DNA from: Notolepis coatsorum
Lineage: Eukaryota; Chordata; Actinopteri; Aulopiformes; Paralepididae
Direction: 5' to 3'
Assembly (NCBI GenBank): GCA_963971535.1
Contig: OZ020594.1
Span: 116,719,127-116,783,126, forward strand
Length of the DNA stretch: 64,000 nucleotides
In this document: piece by piece, positions 32,481 through 44,009 of the stretch
Layout: each line of letters opens with the position of its first letter
Numbering within the stretch: the stretch's first letter is position 1
Program-made: the position numbers and the translations under genes
The notes under the pieces: generated by a model
What the model was told of the DNA's origin: nothing
Seen by the model: the letters and a program-made list of their open reading frames with translations, nothing else
Database searches by the model: none

Positions 32481-32487
32481 CAATCAA

Positions 32488-33124
32488 CGAAAAAATTACA
32501 GGGAACCTTGTCTTTAGGGGCAAGGTTACTCTGAGTTAGGACAGGTAAAGGGGTTGAGAAAAGGAGGGGGAGGGGGAGAGTGATTAGTGCAGGTAGTGTA
32601 AAAAGTTATTTTTTTCAATTAAATTCAATAAAAAATTTAAAGATATGAACCTTGGCGAAGCTGAAGCTATGAGGTGATGTGATGACAATCAGCAAATGAT
32701 GGAAGGTCTCTAAGAGAGACGGGGGGGGTACAGAGCGGGGACCTCCGCTGAGTCCAGTCCGCGTACAGTCTGCTCGACTATGGGAGGATGATGTCATTCT
32801 TTTGTTTTGTTGTCATTCTTTTGCCTATCAATTGTTTTTAAGCTCAATAAACTCTGACCGGAATTTCTCTCATTTGACCGGTAGATTGAAATCTACCGGA
32901 CACTGAGGCCGGCAACAATTTTTTCTAACGGAAACCCTGGTGCGTGTGTGTGTGTATGTATGTGTGTGTGTATGTATGTGTGTGTGCTTGTCTGTGTGTG
33001 TGTGTGTCAGAAGAAGGGAGTCTCCCCTGGCCGAGCAACAACCCCAACAAATCAAGAGGGATGCAGCAACGGGGTCATCAGGTCACTCAAGCCAGATGTA
33101 GGGAGAGAGACACGAGACGCCAGG
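32488..33124 (+). repeat. Repeat blocks A1 and B1
   Basis: Block A (32488-32740; caacgaaaaaattacagggaac start) recurs at 35140-35394. Block B (a TG run followed by 33009-33124, gaagaagggagtctcccctg to cgagacgccaggc) recurs at ~36018-36141. Order is the same but the A-B spacing differs. They flank the gag remnant but do not form ordinary LTRs. Confidence 0.8.
32941..33008 (+). repeat. (TG)n microsatellite
   Basis: Dinucleotide run interrupted by ta and cttgtc. Confidence 0.9.
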
Positions 33125-34960
33125 CTACCTCGCCATATTGACGAGGTCTCGCGTCTCGAGTTGGAGCGTCTGTTGAAATCCAAGCAGCAGAGGGTTCGCG
33201 CATTGGATGACATCAGGCAAAAGCAGGCCGTAAATCTGTTGAGATTACAGAAGGAGATTGGGAGACAGGGCCTAACAAAATTAATAGTTGGTTTCCGGTT
33301 GCCGACCGACCCTGCCGATTTAGGTGCGACCCAATATATTTTATGAGTTTTTTTAAAAAAAATTATAAAAAAAAAAAATTTAAGAATAAAGTTTCATAGA
33401 AATCTTAGTCAAACATTTAGTATTATGGATATTAAACATGCTGGCAGAGTACATGCATCCATGTTGTTGTGAACATTTTAATTAAATAAAGAAATTCCCT
33501 ATCCATAGTCGCCGTGGGAAAGAATAAAATAAAAAAATAAAATAAAATAAATTCCCTACCTACCCATGGCCAAACTGACAACCAACAGGAAACCAACAAT
33601 ATATTTTACTTTGCCCAGGCGGAAACAATTTGTCACTACAATAGTGGGGCTGGGAGGACAGGCGTTCCTCCACAGACAGCAGAGCCGGGTGGAAGAGGGG
33701 CAAGGGGTGGATCTCTGGCCCCCTCCAGTGGTGGAGGCGAAATGGTGCAGGGGGCTGATGGGAGTCAGGGGAGAGATCTGGCTCCCTCTGGGGGCATGGA
33801 AGGGGATCAAAAGGGAGCAGGGGACTCTAATTCTCTCCAAGCCCTCAATCTGAATATCTTTGAGGCTACTAGTGATGAATCAGAGGAAGAACAGGGACCT
33901 TCCTCTTCACGACCCAAAGGTTTGCGGCCATTGAAGACACATCGGCCCAAGATGGTAGAGGGAGAACGAGTGGTGCTTACCTCTTATGTCCCGGCTAAAC
34001 CAGAATATATTGAGCGGTGGTGTGAAAAGGTGTGTCATCCCCGTACCGCTGGCTTGGGGACATGGGATGAATTGAATAAATTAAAAGGGATTTACTCCCT
34101 TCACCCATGGGATGCCCATTCTTAGTCATCGTCTCTCCACGAGAGAGAGAGAAGATCTGACCAAGGTTATCACCGCTGCAGTGGGATCGGATAGGCAGGA
34201 ACTCTACGCAGGTTGGGATGCAGTCAGGGAGTGGATAGCCAAACTCTCCCGGGTCAATGCGGACTGGGCTCAGATCTTGGCCTGTCGGCAAGAGCCGCAG
34301 GAGTCTCTCATTGAATTCGAAGACAGATTCAGGGTTGCTTTTGTCAGGTTTAGTGGCCTAGATGATATTACAGAAGCTAATATTGGGGGGAAAAAGGTGC
34401 CCAGTGTTGACTCAAATGTTTGTGGTAGCAGTGGTACTTCAGCTGCAAAACGGTTTAATCATGTCAACTCCCACCTGGGGGCAGGCAGGCTATGGAACCA
34501 TAGTGGATGCACTGGCTAGGTTAGACAGAGATCTGCAAATCATGAAGGATAACGCAGAGCCCAAAGTTCGAGTGTTGACAGGAAGGCCGGACGCCGCCAC
34601 CTATCCTGATGATCGGGCAGGGCCACGGGCCCAGAGGGGCCCCGCTGGGAGAGGGGTCCTGTTGATCGGGCGGGGCGATGGAGGGCGAGCCCAGAGGGGT
34701 CGCGCTGGGAGTGGGGGCCGTGCTACAACTGTGGGAAGATGGGTCATATAGCACAAGAGTGCAACAAAGGCGGCCGTCGCCCCCAGACCACAGGCACACC
34801 CGGCAGCGGCCACGGGGGGCACGCCCTCCACTCTGGGAACCGGGCTGACCCTCCGGGACTTACAGGATTTTCAGAGGTTGATGTTCCTCTCCCTGGCGGA
34901 CCAAGACGTGTTGCTAGGGGCATCAGCGCTAGTTGACACACCAACCATCGAGATGTAGCT
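33125..34960 (+). pseudogene. Endogenous-retrovirus-like gag remnant
   Basis: Three broken frames. First a coiled coil (VSRLELERLLKSKQQRVRAL, 33150-33230), then a Pro/Ser/acidic linker (EATSDESEEEQGPSSSRPKG, ~33860-33920), then a capsid-like part (EDLTKVITAAVGSDRQELYA; SLIEFEDRFRVAFVRFSGL, ~34130-34370), an Arg/Gly-rich stretch, and one zinc knuckle CYNCGKMGHIAQECNKG (34727-34777, CxxCxxxxHxxxxC). Several frameshifts and a poly-A tract at 33355-33378 break it. No pol follows. Old retroviral copy, non-functional. Confidence 0.75.
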
Positions 34961-35139
34961 TCAAGATATGGGAGGGGCGGAGCCAGGGGGGTTTTGTCCC
35001 CCCCCTTTTCTCAACACCTCAAAATATAGGGCTTGGTTAGGGAAGACACGGTCACCAGAAAGAACTGGCGCAAGCCGGGGGTTAACCATGGGACGAAGAT
35101 AGAGTTGCGCGGAGTGGGTATCGGAGGCTGCAGCGTGTC

Positions 35140-35394
35140 ACAACGAAAAAATTACAGGGAACCTTGTCTTTAGGGGCAAGGTTACTCTGAGTTAGGACAG
35201 GTAAAGGGGTTGAGAAAAGGAGGGGGAGGGGGAGAGTGATTAGTGCAGGTAGTGTAAAAAAAGTTTTCAATTAAATTCAATAAAAAATTTAAAGATATGA
35301 ACCTTAGCGAAGCTGAAGCTATGAGGTGATGTGATGACAATCAGCAAATGATGGAAGGTCTCTAAGAGAGACGGGGGGGGGTACAGAGCGGGGA
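35140..35394 (+). repeat. Repeat block A2
   Basis: Second copy of 32488-32740 with few differences (e.g. aaaaaaagttttcaatt for aaaaagttatttttttcaat). Confidence 0.85.
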
Positions 35395-35674
35395 CTCCCT
35401 GTTTTTTCATAGAAAGGAGACTCCCTGTTTTTCCATTTTGTGTCTTCACAGAACCATTGGAGAAGACGAGTCCAGGCAGACCTACGGAACGTGGACGTGC
35501 TGGGCCAAGTGACAACGGAGAAGTGCTGCTCGGAAGGACAGCAGCAAACGTGGTGCATAAGAGTGCACAATCCAGAGACCATCCAGAGACAATTAAGAGA
35601 GATCAGTTGGAAAAGATAACTGGAGTTGACGACCATATGTAATGTCTTGTGTGTTGATTGCAAAACTCAAGAGT
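35395..35674. other. Unassigned sequence
   Basis: No gene or repeat end recognised; short repeat gactccctgtttttccat twice at 35393-35440. Confidence 0.4.
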
Positions 35675-36258
35675 ATGTTACAGTAAATTCCTTAGTGACA
35701 ATCAAAGTTCATACAGTGTCACTAATCAATTAACACGTTAATCACAGAGGTGGTGAGCTAACATGAAGATTTTCCTTGGGAGTTGAAGGGAATTCCTCCA
35801 CCCAAGTCCTTTAATTGATATTAGTATGAACCAGCTGACCAGATATTCAAGCGACAAAAGTTGTATCAGATGGTGTCTTTATTGTTGAACACAAGAACAC
35901 AGAGAAGAGAACTCCTGCAGCCCACAGGCTCAGCCTCTCACAGAATGATGACACAGGGATGACATTTATACCCCTCATGGACAAAGAGAAAAGAAGGAAG
36001 GGGTGCGTGTATGTGTGTGTGTGTCAGAAGAAGGGAGTCTCCCCTGGCCGAGCAACAACCCCAACAAATCAAGAGGGATGCAGCAACGGGGTCATCAGGT
36101 CACTCAAGCCAGATGTAGGGAGAGAGACACGAGACGCCAGGCCCCCCCTACAAGGTGCAGCCTGCACGAACACAGATTAAGATATCACCAGACATTAATG
36201 AACTGAGGAACCTATCAACTTAAGATATTCACCATCAATGAACCGAAAAACCTATCAA
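35675..36258 (-). mobile_element. Retrovirus-like LTR, minus orientation
   Basis: Minus strand runs TGAATTGATAGG ... TTTACTGTAACA. TATA (TATAAATGTCATCCC, 35957-35972) and poly(A) signal AATAAAG (35876-35882) are ~85 bp apart. A PPT (gtcaaaggg) abuts at 36259-36267. Block B2 lies in its U3. The inner element is not visible to the right. Confidence 0.6.
36018..36141 (+). repeat. Repeat block B2
   Basis: Copy of 33000-33124, here inside an LTR-like U3. Confidence 0.85.
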
Positions 36259-36540
36259 TTCACCCTTTGACATATGAAACACATATGTCACAATAGTTCA
36301 TTGATGGATCTGTACCCGTCGATTGTCATCCATTACACGCATCACACCTAAACCAGGAGGGATAAACAACGGTCAGAGAGGAGAGAGAGAGAGAGAAAGA
36401 GGGAGGGGGGGAGCGGGAGAGAGAGAGAGAAGGAGAGACACAGATTTGCAACTTTTCAGAAGAATGCAGCTACCCCCGAACCCCCCTTACTCAGGTACAC
36501 CTAACCCATAGCCAGCCATGAAGCCCATTCATTTTTATTT
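36259..36540. other. LTR-element internal edge and (GA)n microsatellite
   Basis: 36259-36292 holds a PPT and a short hairpin (tgacatatg..catatgtca). 36378-36440 is (GA)n/(GGGA)n. No gene seen. Confidence 0.55.
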
Positions 36541-37866
36541 TGAGCGAAAGAGAGACGAGGAGAAAGAGGAATCCGGCAAGGCAGCTAATGTTACTGAGGC
36601 GGATAACGCTAGCGAAGTTAGCACACGCACACTGTGGGCCAGCCAGTGACTTTGGTGGTGTGTGCTATTGCACAGATGTGTGTCCCGTTCCCGTTTGCAC
36701 ACGCAAATATGCACATACACACACGCACACAGTAAGCCATCACTGGGAACGCATAGTGAGGGAAGGGGGGGGCTGAGAAAATCTGTCTTATCTGTGTGTG
36801 TGTGTGTGTCTCGCTCTCTCTCCCTCTCTACATCTCTCTCCTGAACCTATTTCATTCAAAAGGAAGATATTGATGCACAGTAGCTATACTATAAATTATA
36901 GCTCAGTAGCTGTAACAGAATAATTGCATTAACTATTAATTAATGAACTATTATTCAATAGCATTTCAATTATAATGAATTAAATAATTGTATAAAGAAT
37001 TGTCCATGTTCCGCCATCTAATAATACATTCCATTACCTTTCCTATCTGTATCAAAGTAAAAATGTTGGTATTGTGACAACACTACAACATACAAAAGCA
37101 GTTTGACAACCGATATCCTTTGCGTCTAGTAGGCATGGGCCAATGTGTGATTTTGGTAGTATGTGCTATTTGCACAGATGTTTGGCCCTTAGTATGCACA
37201 CACACAGTATAATATGCATGTAATAAATTGTTTGTTAATAAACTGTGTTACTTGAACAATTTTCACTGTGCTCCTAAATTTCTTTGTGTGCTCCTACATT
37301 TTTATTTATTTTTTCTACTTTTTCTCCCATTTTCTATTTTTCTCCCATCCCAATTTCGTATTGTCCAATTCTACCCTCCCCTGTCTCGAACGCTGTTAGG
37401 CCATGCCTCCCACTGGCCGGCTGCAATGTGGACGAAACCTTGCATCACGTGTCCCTTCCGGTACACGAGGAGGCAGCCGTCGCATCTTTTCACCTGCACA
37501 GCGCGATCTCTCAGCGTCGGGGGTCTGCGTTTGGAGGGCACGCCGCCCCCGTTGCTTCCTGATTCTGCTGCGCAGGTGCACCAACCGACCTGTAGGAGTC
37601 GCTGTCCACAACGTCCGATCCCTACCCACCAGCTTCCCACCCACCAGCTTCCCACCCCTAACACTGCCAGTTGTGTTAGTATGAACGACCAGCCAAGCTG
37701 GTAGCAATGCCGAGAGCTGGGCTCGAACCCAGCATCTCCTGCACTAGTGGCGAGCGCCTTGCCCACTGCGCCACTTAGCCGCCCACTCCTACATTTTATT
37801 AAGATTTTATTTATTTCAATTTTATTTAGGAGCACATGTGCTCCTTGGGAAAAAGGTTAGCGTAGA
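36541..37866. mobile_element. Probable hAT relic with internal repeats, hosts a SINE
   Basis: Right end ...aaaaaggttagcgtagagccct resembles a fish hAT terminus; left end not located. Related segments at 36637-36730 and 37134-37205 (ttggtggtgtgtgctat / ttggtagtatgtgctat) repeat. A (TG)n/(TC)n tract is at 36790-36840. Confidence 0.4.
37307..37785 (-). mobile_element. tRNA-derived SINE, near full length
   Basis: TSD ctcctacattttatt-like at 37291-37306 and 37786-37800. Reading leftward: GGGCGGCTAAGTGGCGCAGT (A box TGGCGCAGTGGG), B box GGTTCGAGCCC (37719-37730), body shared with the other SINEs (cagcttggctggtcgttcat), and a 3' A/T-rich end at 37307-37380. Confidence 0.9.
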
Positions 37867-38463
37867 GCCCTATATATGGAGACAATAACATTACGTTATC
37901 AAACATAGGGACCAAGACAGCCGCAGCCACAAAATGGCATTATGGTACGTGTCGACAATGTTTTATAATTTTTTATGTTAATTTATCATAAAAATGATGT
38001 GCCCCCGAAATACAAAAAAGCCCAGAAAATCAATTAAGGGGGGCAAAAAAAGCCCTGACAAAAAAATTATTCGGACAGATATTGCGATTGCGATAAAATG
38101 TGCGATTATAATAAAAAAAAATTTAAGCAGCCCCACAGAGGTTTATTGTCAAATGCGGCTTGCATCTGGCCTACGCGGTGGGTCTTTTCGGGACACCGAG
38201 CCTGAAAATGTTTCTTTTTACCTGGGAATCGATACCGGTACCCAACGGTACCTTTTTTTCTGTACTTTACTCTCCCTCTCTGAAGTCTAAACTTCACAAC
38301 ACACAATCTAAAACCCCTTACCTCCCTCTCCCAAACCGATCTTGTATCAATGGGACTTCCTGGTTAAAAAAGAAAAAAAAGTTTTAAAGAGTTTTTGCGA
38401 TTTGATAATTGCATCATTCCAAATCGCGATTTCGATTTAAAATCGATTAATCGTGCAGCCCTA
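37867..38463. mobile_element. hAT relic ending cgtgcagccct
   Basis: Right end ttaaaatcgattaatcgtgc agccct is a hAT-type terminus abutting Gypsy sequence. Internal poly(A) and 'gcgattgcgataaaatgtgc gatt' runs. Left end and TSD not found. No coding sequence. Confidence 0.45.
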
Positions 38464-38870
38464 CAGCCCACATCAACTTGCAAACAGACAGAAGCAAATA
38501 CAGTGGATGATATCCTCACTGAGTACGATGGTCTATTCCATGGAATGGGCAAGTTGAATGGGGTCCAAGTCAAGTTGCACATAAAGAAAGATGTTTCTAC
38601 TGTCACACAACCCCATAGAAGAGTGCCGTTTCATGTGAGGAAGCGAATTGAAGCTGAACTACAACGCCTGGAGGATCTCGATGTAGTTGAAAAGGTTGAT
38701 GGCCCCACTCCATGGGTTTCTCCGATAGTTGTTGTTCCAAAGCCAAAAGACGCGGAAGCTGTGGGTATATGTGTGGACATGAGGGTACCAAATCGTGCCA
38801 TCGAAAGAGAAAGACATCTCACACCCACAGTAGATGATGTGATACAGGCACTACAGGATTTAAACAGTGG
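38464..38870 (+). pseudogene. Gypsy reverse transcriptase, first part
   Basis: Encodes VDDILTEYDGLFHGMGKLNG, HVRKRIEAELQRLEDLDVVE, WVSPIVVVPKPKDAEAVGIC and VDMRVPNRAIERERHLTPTV: the classical Ty3/Gypsy RT N-terminus. The frame is open up to the hAT insertion at SGYH. Confidence 0.9.
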
Positions 38871-39120
38871 ATATCATCTAGGGCTGTCTTAAATGCTTCG
38901 AAGCTTTGAACGTTCGATTCGATGGCACAAGCTTCGAACATTTTAAAAAGAAATCGAAGTTCTAAAAAAGAAAAGAAAATAATAATAATTTTTTTCCAAA
39001 ACCTTCCGCCTCCATTTCATAAAACGAAAGTAAGCGGTGCCTTCCCGCCTCCATTCCATGAAACGAAAGTAAGCGGCGCCTCGACTCCACCTCTCTAGAA
39101 CAAGCACGTGGAGATTATCT

Positions 39121-41094
39121 GTGTTGAAAACAACAAGTACATGTGCGGCAGACATGTCGACGAAGAAGTCATCAGACGTGTGGTTACACTTTCAAATATG
39201 CAAAGACAATGCCCAAAAAGCCGAGTGCCAGATATGCCAGAAGAAATTGGCATATCACAACTCTACAACAGCTTTGTCAAATCACCTAAAAAACATAATA
39301 TGCTTGTTAATTAATTAATAAGGCTATGCCTATGCTGCTATGACTAATGTTGGCTAATTTAATTGTAATAAATATAATCTGCTTTTGTAGGTGCATTCTC
39401 TGAAAAAAACTGATGCTTCGACGTCACGCTCAGCCGACACCTCACGACAAACAACAATTGGTGATCATATGCTGATTAAGAAGCTTACGGAAAGCAGAAA
39501 GCAAGCCATAAGCAATGCTTTAGTTTCGTTTATTGCAGAAGACATGAGACCTATAAATATCGTGGCAGGGAAAGGGTTTAAACGCCTAATCAAAACACTG
39601 GAGCCAGCATATACTTTGCCGACATGAGAGGCTATCTCCTATGCGCTTACAGACCAGCACAGATGCATACGGGATGCAGTGCGCAGCGACATGGAGAAGT
39701 GCTCTGCCATTAGTTTCACCACAGATATATGGACCAGTCTACAGATGGAAGCGTACATGACGGTGACGGCTCATATGATCAACAATGACTGGGGAATGCG
39801 GAGCTGCGTGTTAGAGACCAAGTCAATGGAGGAGAGTCACACAGCTCGAAATATTGCACAGAGACTGGGAGAGGCGGTCGATGCATATGCTTGCTATACC
39901 TGCAGAGAAAAGAGTTGCGGTTGTGCACGACAATGCCGCTAATATGATTCTGTGCACTGATATGCTGGAGGAGGATGAGGCGTGGGGGGCTGTCAGGGGA
40001 GTGTGCTGTGCTGGACACACAATTCAGCTTTGCATTAATGCAGCGCTAAAACACGACCCAGTACACCGTGCCGTGGCTGCTGGAAGGCGACTTGTGGGGC
40101 ACAAGAAAAGTGCGAAAGCAACTGCAGCATTAAAAAAAAACAGAACATACAACAAGTCCCAGGCCACAAACTCATTCAAGACGTCGCAAAACGCTGGAAC
40201 TCGACGTGTTTTATGCTGGAGCGTCTACTTGAACAACGGTGGCCCATTTCAGCTGTCCTGTCTGACCCAATCGTCACCAAAAGAGCTGACCGAACACTGG
40301 ACCTGACAACAGCCCAGTGGGTCATCGCAGAGGAAACTGTTGCCATGCTTAAGCCCTTCATCACTCTGACTGAACTCTTGTCAAAAGAAGAAAATGTGTC
40401 CTTGTCTGCAGTAGCGCCAATGCTGTCAAATCTGAAAAGAAGACACCTGCAAGATGACGACAATGACAGTCCCACCACAAAAGCTCTGAAAGGCAGTCTG
40501 GTGTACGAAATTGATAGGAGGTGGAAACTTTCAGCCGCGACTGAAGCTACTGTCCTCAGCGCAGTCACTGACCCCCGCTTCAAGCAACTAAGCTGGCTAT
40601 CCGACGAGGAAAAAGAACATGTGTACGCGGAGGTGATTACGTTGGCTGAGCGCCTGGCACCGCCACCACCACCACCAACTGACGATGACGGGGATGAAGG
40701 AGGCAGTGAGTCGGCTCCAGCGGAAAAGAGGCGTAGAACGGACAGAGAGAGAGAATGCGACCTCCTTCTGTCTATGGATGAAGATGCAGCACCCCGTGGA
40801 GAAGTGATCATCACTGCAAAGAGTGAACTGGATGACTTTTTAAAAGACAGAACCAAAACGGATAAAGGTGGACCGCTGGGCTGGTGGAGAATAAATGCGC
40901 ACCGTTATCCTAAACTGGCAACTGTAGCCAAGCGTCTTCTTTCCATCCCTGCCACTTCAACCCCTTCAGAGCGCATCTTTTCGAAAGCTGGATTTATTGT
41001 AAATAAATCAAGAAGTTCTATGTTGCCAAAGAATGTGGACACATTGGTCTTTTTGGCACACAACCTAAACTTTCAGGTTGAGGATAAACCGTGA
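39121..41094 (+). pseudogene. hAT (ZBED-like) transposase, four lesions at most
   Basis: 39121-39318: BED zinc finger (SDVWLHFQICKDNAQKAECQ ICQKKL...). A probable intron follows (to an acceptor ttttgtag at ~39390). 39391-39627 (DHMLIKKLTESRKQAISNAL) stops at a TGA, and continues in frame EAISYALTDQHRC into 39679-39942 (CSAISFTTDIWTSLQMEAYM, first Asp). A frameshift near 39890 leads to VVHDNAANMILCTDML and CCAGHTIQLCINAAL (second Asp, CxxH); another near 40200 leads to 40213-41094, which includes SLVYEIDRRWKLSAATEATV and the C-terminal dimerisation block (PATSTPSERIFSKAGFIVNK). Otherwise full length. Confidence 0.88.
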
Positions 41095-41259
41095 GTAGCA
41101 GCACTATCCTTTATAGGCCAATCAAAGCTCAGGTATTGTAGGCTTCAATTCATTGTTTCTTTTTGTTAAACCTCAAATGACGGCTTAGAATTTATTTTTG
41201 TTCAATTTAACTAAGTTGCCGTTCGTTTAAGATATTTTCATATTCGTCTACACTGACAG

Positions 41260-41870
41260 ATTGTGTGTAGTAGCCTAATTGTGTGTGTAATAATTTTTAT
41301 TAGGCCTCAAATGAAGGCATAGGCCTACAATTTAATTTATTTTAAGGAAAGCGAAGCAATGCCATTTGTTTAAAACGAGGTCGGACTCGGCCGTGTAGTA
41401 GGCGTAGCCTATACTTTGTTTTTATTAAGCCTCAAATAATAATTATAATAATAATAATAACTTCGTTTTATATTTGTTTATGCCATTTGTTTAAGGCGAG
41501 GTCGGACTCGGCCGTGTAGTAGCCTAATTGTGTGTGTAATACTTTTTATTAAGCCTCAAATGAAGGCATAGGCCTACAATTTAAGTTATTTTATTTGTTT
41601 ATGCCATTTGTTTAAGACGTTTAGTAGCCTAATTGTGTGTAATACTTTTTTATTACGCCTCAAATGAAGGCATAGGCCTACAATTTAATTTATTTTATTT
41701 GTTTATGCCATTTGTTTAAGACGAGGTCGGACTCGGCCGTGTAGTAGCCTAATTGTGTGTGTAATACTTTTTATTAAGCCTCAAATGCAGGCATAGGCCT
41801 ACAATTTAATTTATTTTATTTGTTTATGTTAATGAAAGCGAAGCAATGCTGTTTGTTATTTAAGACTATG
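41260..41870 (+). repeat. Imperfect ~105-125-bp tandem repeats in the hAT 3' region
   Basis: gtagtagcctaattgtgtgt and tcaaatgaaggcataggcct acaattta recur four times (near 41268, 41516, 41621, 41741). Part is shared with the MITE at 3846-4174. Confidence 0.85.
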
Positions 41871-42045
41871 TCGGACAGATGTGTGTTCATTGTGCTTTTA
41901 AAGTGTCCCGACCCATATAAAAAGATGTCTTAATAAAACATGCTTAATTAAGTCGAATTCTGCCTTTGTCTCTATCAACTACATATAAATATTTATATAA
42001 TTGTTTGCTTGATATACGAAGGTTGCAACATAATTATGTTTATAT

Positions 42046-42077
<32 letters not shown>

Positions 42078-42184
42078 TATTATTATTATTATTTTTTTTT
42101 CTCGAAGCTTCGAATTAAAATCGAAGCTCGGCCCCGAAGCTTCGATTACCAAAAAAAGCTTCGAAGGTCAGCCCTAATATCATC

Positions 42185-42537
42185 AGCTAGAACTGGATCC
42201 ATCCTCACGATACATCACAACATTCTCCACTCATGTAGGGCTACGACGTTACAAGAGACTGAGCTGTGGGGTCTCGTCGGCTGCAGAGGTGTTCCAAAAT
42301 GCCATTCAACAGGCCCTGGATGGCATTCCAGGAGGCATCAACCTCAGTGATGACATTCTGGTGTTTGGTGAAACCAGGGCTGCCCATGATCAAGCTCTCA
42401 GGGCAACCTTTCAGCGACTGAGAGAAAAAAACCTGACTCTCAACAAGGCCAAGTGCTCATACGCACAGACCACTGTTGACTTCTTCGGATATACATTCTC
42501 AGATGGGGGTTTCTCTCCAGATCCTAAGAATATATAG
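42185..42537 (+). pseudogene. Gypsy reverse transcriptase, second part
   Basis: LELDPSSRYITTFSTHVGLR, SSAAEVFQNAIQQALDGIPG and the catalytic box LSDDILVFG, then NLTLNKAKCSYAQTTVDFFG. Joins directly to 38870 when the hAT and its TSD are removed. Confidence 0.9.
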
Positions 42538-42579
42538 TATAGTTATTGTTAAAGAAAAGAAATGTAAGGAAAGGAGGGT

Positions 42580-42843
42580 TGTAATGTCCATGGTTCACAG
42601 AGTCGACATTATGTTCATAATGTTCAATGAGTTAGTAATGTTTAGTTCTGACCTACAGAGGGCGCTCTATGTTTTACTCCTCAAGAGCAAGACACTGGTT
42701 ATCTTGTTATGTGATACAGAGAAGCAGCGGGAGAATTCGTGTTGTGCTAGTTCTAGCCATAACAGCAGGAATGTGTCTGTAAACGTTCAGTAAAGAGTCA
42801 AATTGGAATCAATGTGTTGGATCCTTCATTCCAAAACATTACA
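42580..42843 (+). repeat. Gypsy 3' LTR
   Basis: TGTAATGT ... ACATTACA perfect 8-bp terminal inverted repeats, purine-rich tract immediately upstream, 264 bp. Confidence 0.8.
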
Positions 42844-43276
42844 GTACCAAACCCGGTACTTTTAAGGGCACAGACCGAATTACGTCGGTACTACCGAGTA
42901 CCGATTCACGTTAGATCAATCGTGACCATTTAGAAAATAATCTGAATTCCAATTATGCACAATTGTCGTTTCATAATAGACACAGACCAGCGCGGACCTT
43001 CAATAACTCACAATCGTTATTTCATAATAGTCACAGACCAGCACGGAACATCAATAACTCGCAATTGTCATCTCATAATAGACACAGACCAACGCAGACC
43101 TTCGACGACGCTCAATTGTCATTTCATAATACAGACACAGACCACCGCAAGCAACGGGTCCAATGTGTCTAACAAAAATATAAATATAAAAACTAACTGG
43201 ATAGTTGATGATAAACATTTCATTTCATTAGCTGAAATATTCTAAAATCTTTAAGTCTGCTATAAGCCATTCTCCC

Positions 43277-43319
<43 letters not shown>

Positions 43320-43352
43320 TGTGTGGTGTGTGTGTGTGTGTGTGTGTGTGTG
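43277..43352 (+). repeat. (TG)n microsatellite
   Basis: Dinucleotide run with two tgg interruptions. Confidence 0.98.
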
Positions 43353-44009
43353 TCACTTCCGCGTCGGCAGCACAGAGGTGCCGCTGGCTGAACGCCAATG
43401 TTGTTTTTGTGAAAAACTTAAACAACCGCACCCGTCGTAACTGCTGTCGTTAATGTAGTAATGTGCAAGATGATTTTGTGGAGAACAGTCTGGACAATGT
43501 GCCTGATTTCAGCAATCAAAGTTGCTCCCATGATACTGAATGAATGAATGAATGAATGAATGAATGAATGAATGAATGAATGAATGAATGAATGAATGAA
43601 TGAATGAAAACTTTATTTAACAGATTGCAGAATGAGTACAATACAGTACGGCTCAATACATACAATTGTTAAGGGGATGCAGACCTGAGAAAGACGTTTG
43701 TCTTGTTTCCATCAGGGTCCCCCATTTTCAATTCATATAGACATTTATGACATACACAACATACATGACATTTATGGCATAGGGACATATAGGTATTTAG
43801 TACTGATACATTTGTGACATAAGCGGTATTCAAATATACAGTACTGTTACCCCTAGATCCTGACAGAGTATATACATATGATGGGGAGGGGACTGTACAT
43901 TAGGAGGGGGTGGGTGGGTGGGAGGGAAATATACATACGGCGGGGAGGGAATATATACATGCGGTGGGGAGGAGACTGTCTATTAGGAGGTGGTGGGGGT
44001 TTTGGGCAT

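Larger units (their letters stand above)
38879..42176 (+). mobile_element. hAT transposon, nearly complete, TSD ATATCATC
   Basis: Ends TAGGGCTGTCTTAAATGC and TTCGAAGGTCAGCCCTA, with subterminal cttcgaagct motifs at both ends; ATATCATC at 38871-38878 and 42177-42184. The interior has a BED-finger/hAT transposase gene with a few lesions, then ~1 kb of non-coding repeats. Confidence 0.95.
38464..42843 (+). mobile_element. Ty3/Gypsy retrotransposon fragment, internally deleted, split by hAT
   Basis: RT N-terminal half (38464-38870), hAT insertion, RT second half (42185-42537), then a jump to a PPT (aaggaaaggaggg, 42567-42579) and a 264-bp 3' LTR (42580-42843). RNase H and integrase are missing. 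Left side truncated within pol. Confidence 0.88.

Noticed and set aside
37700-37785. Functional tRNA gene
   Set aside because: The A and B boxes belong to a SINE head with body, A/T-rich tail and TSD.
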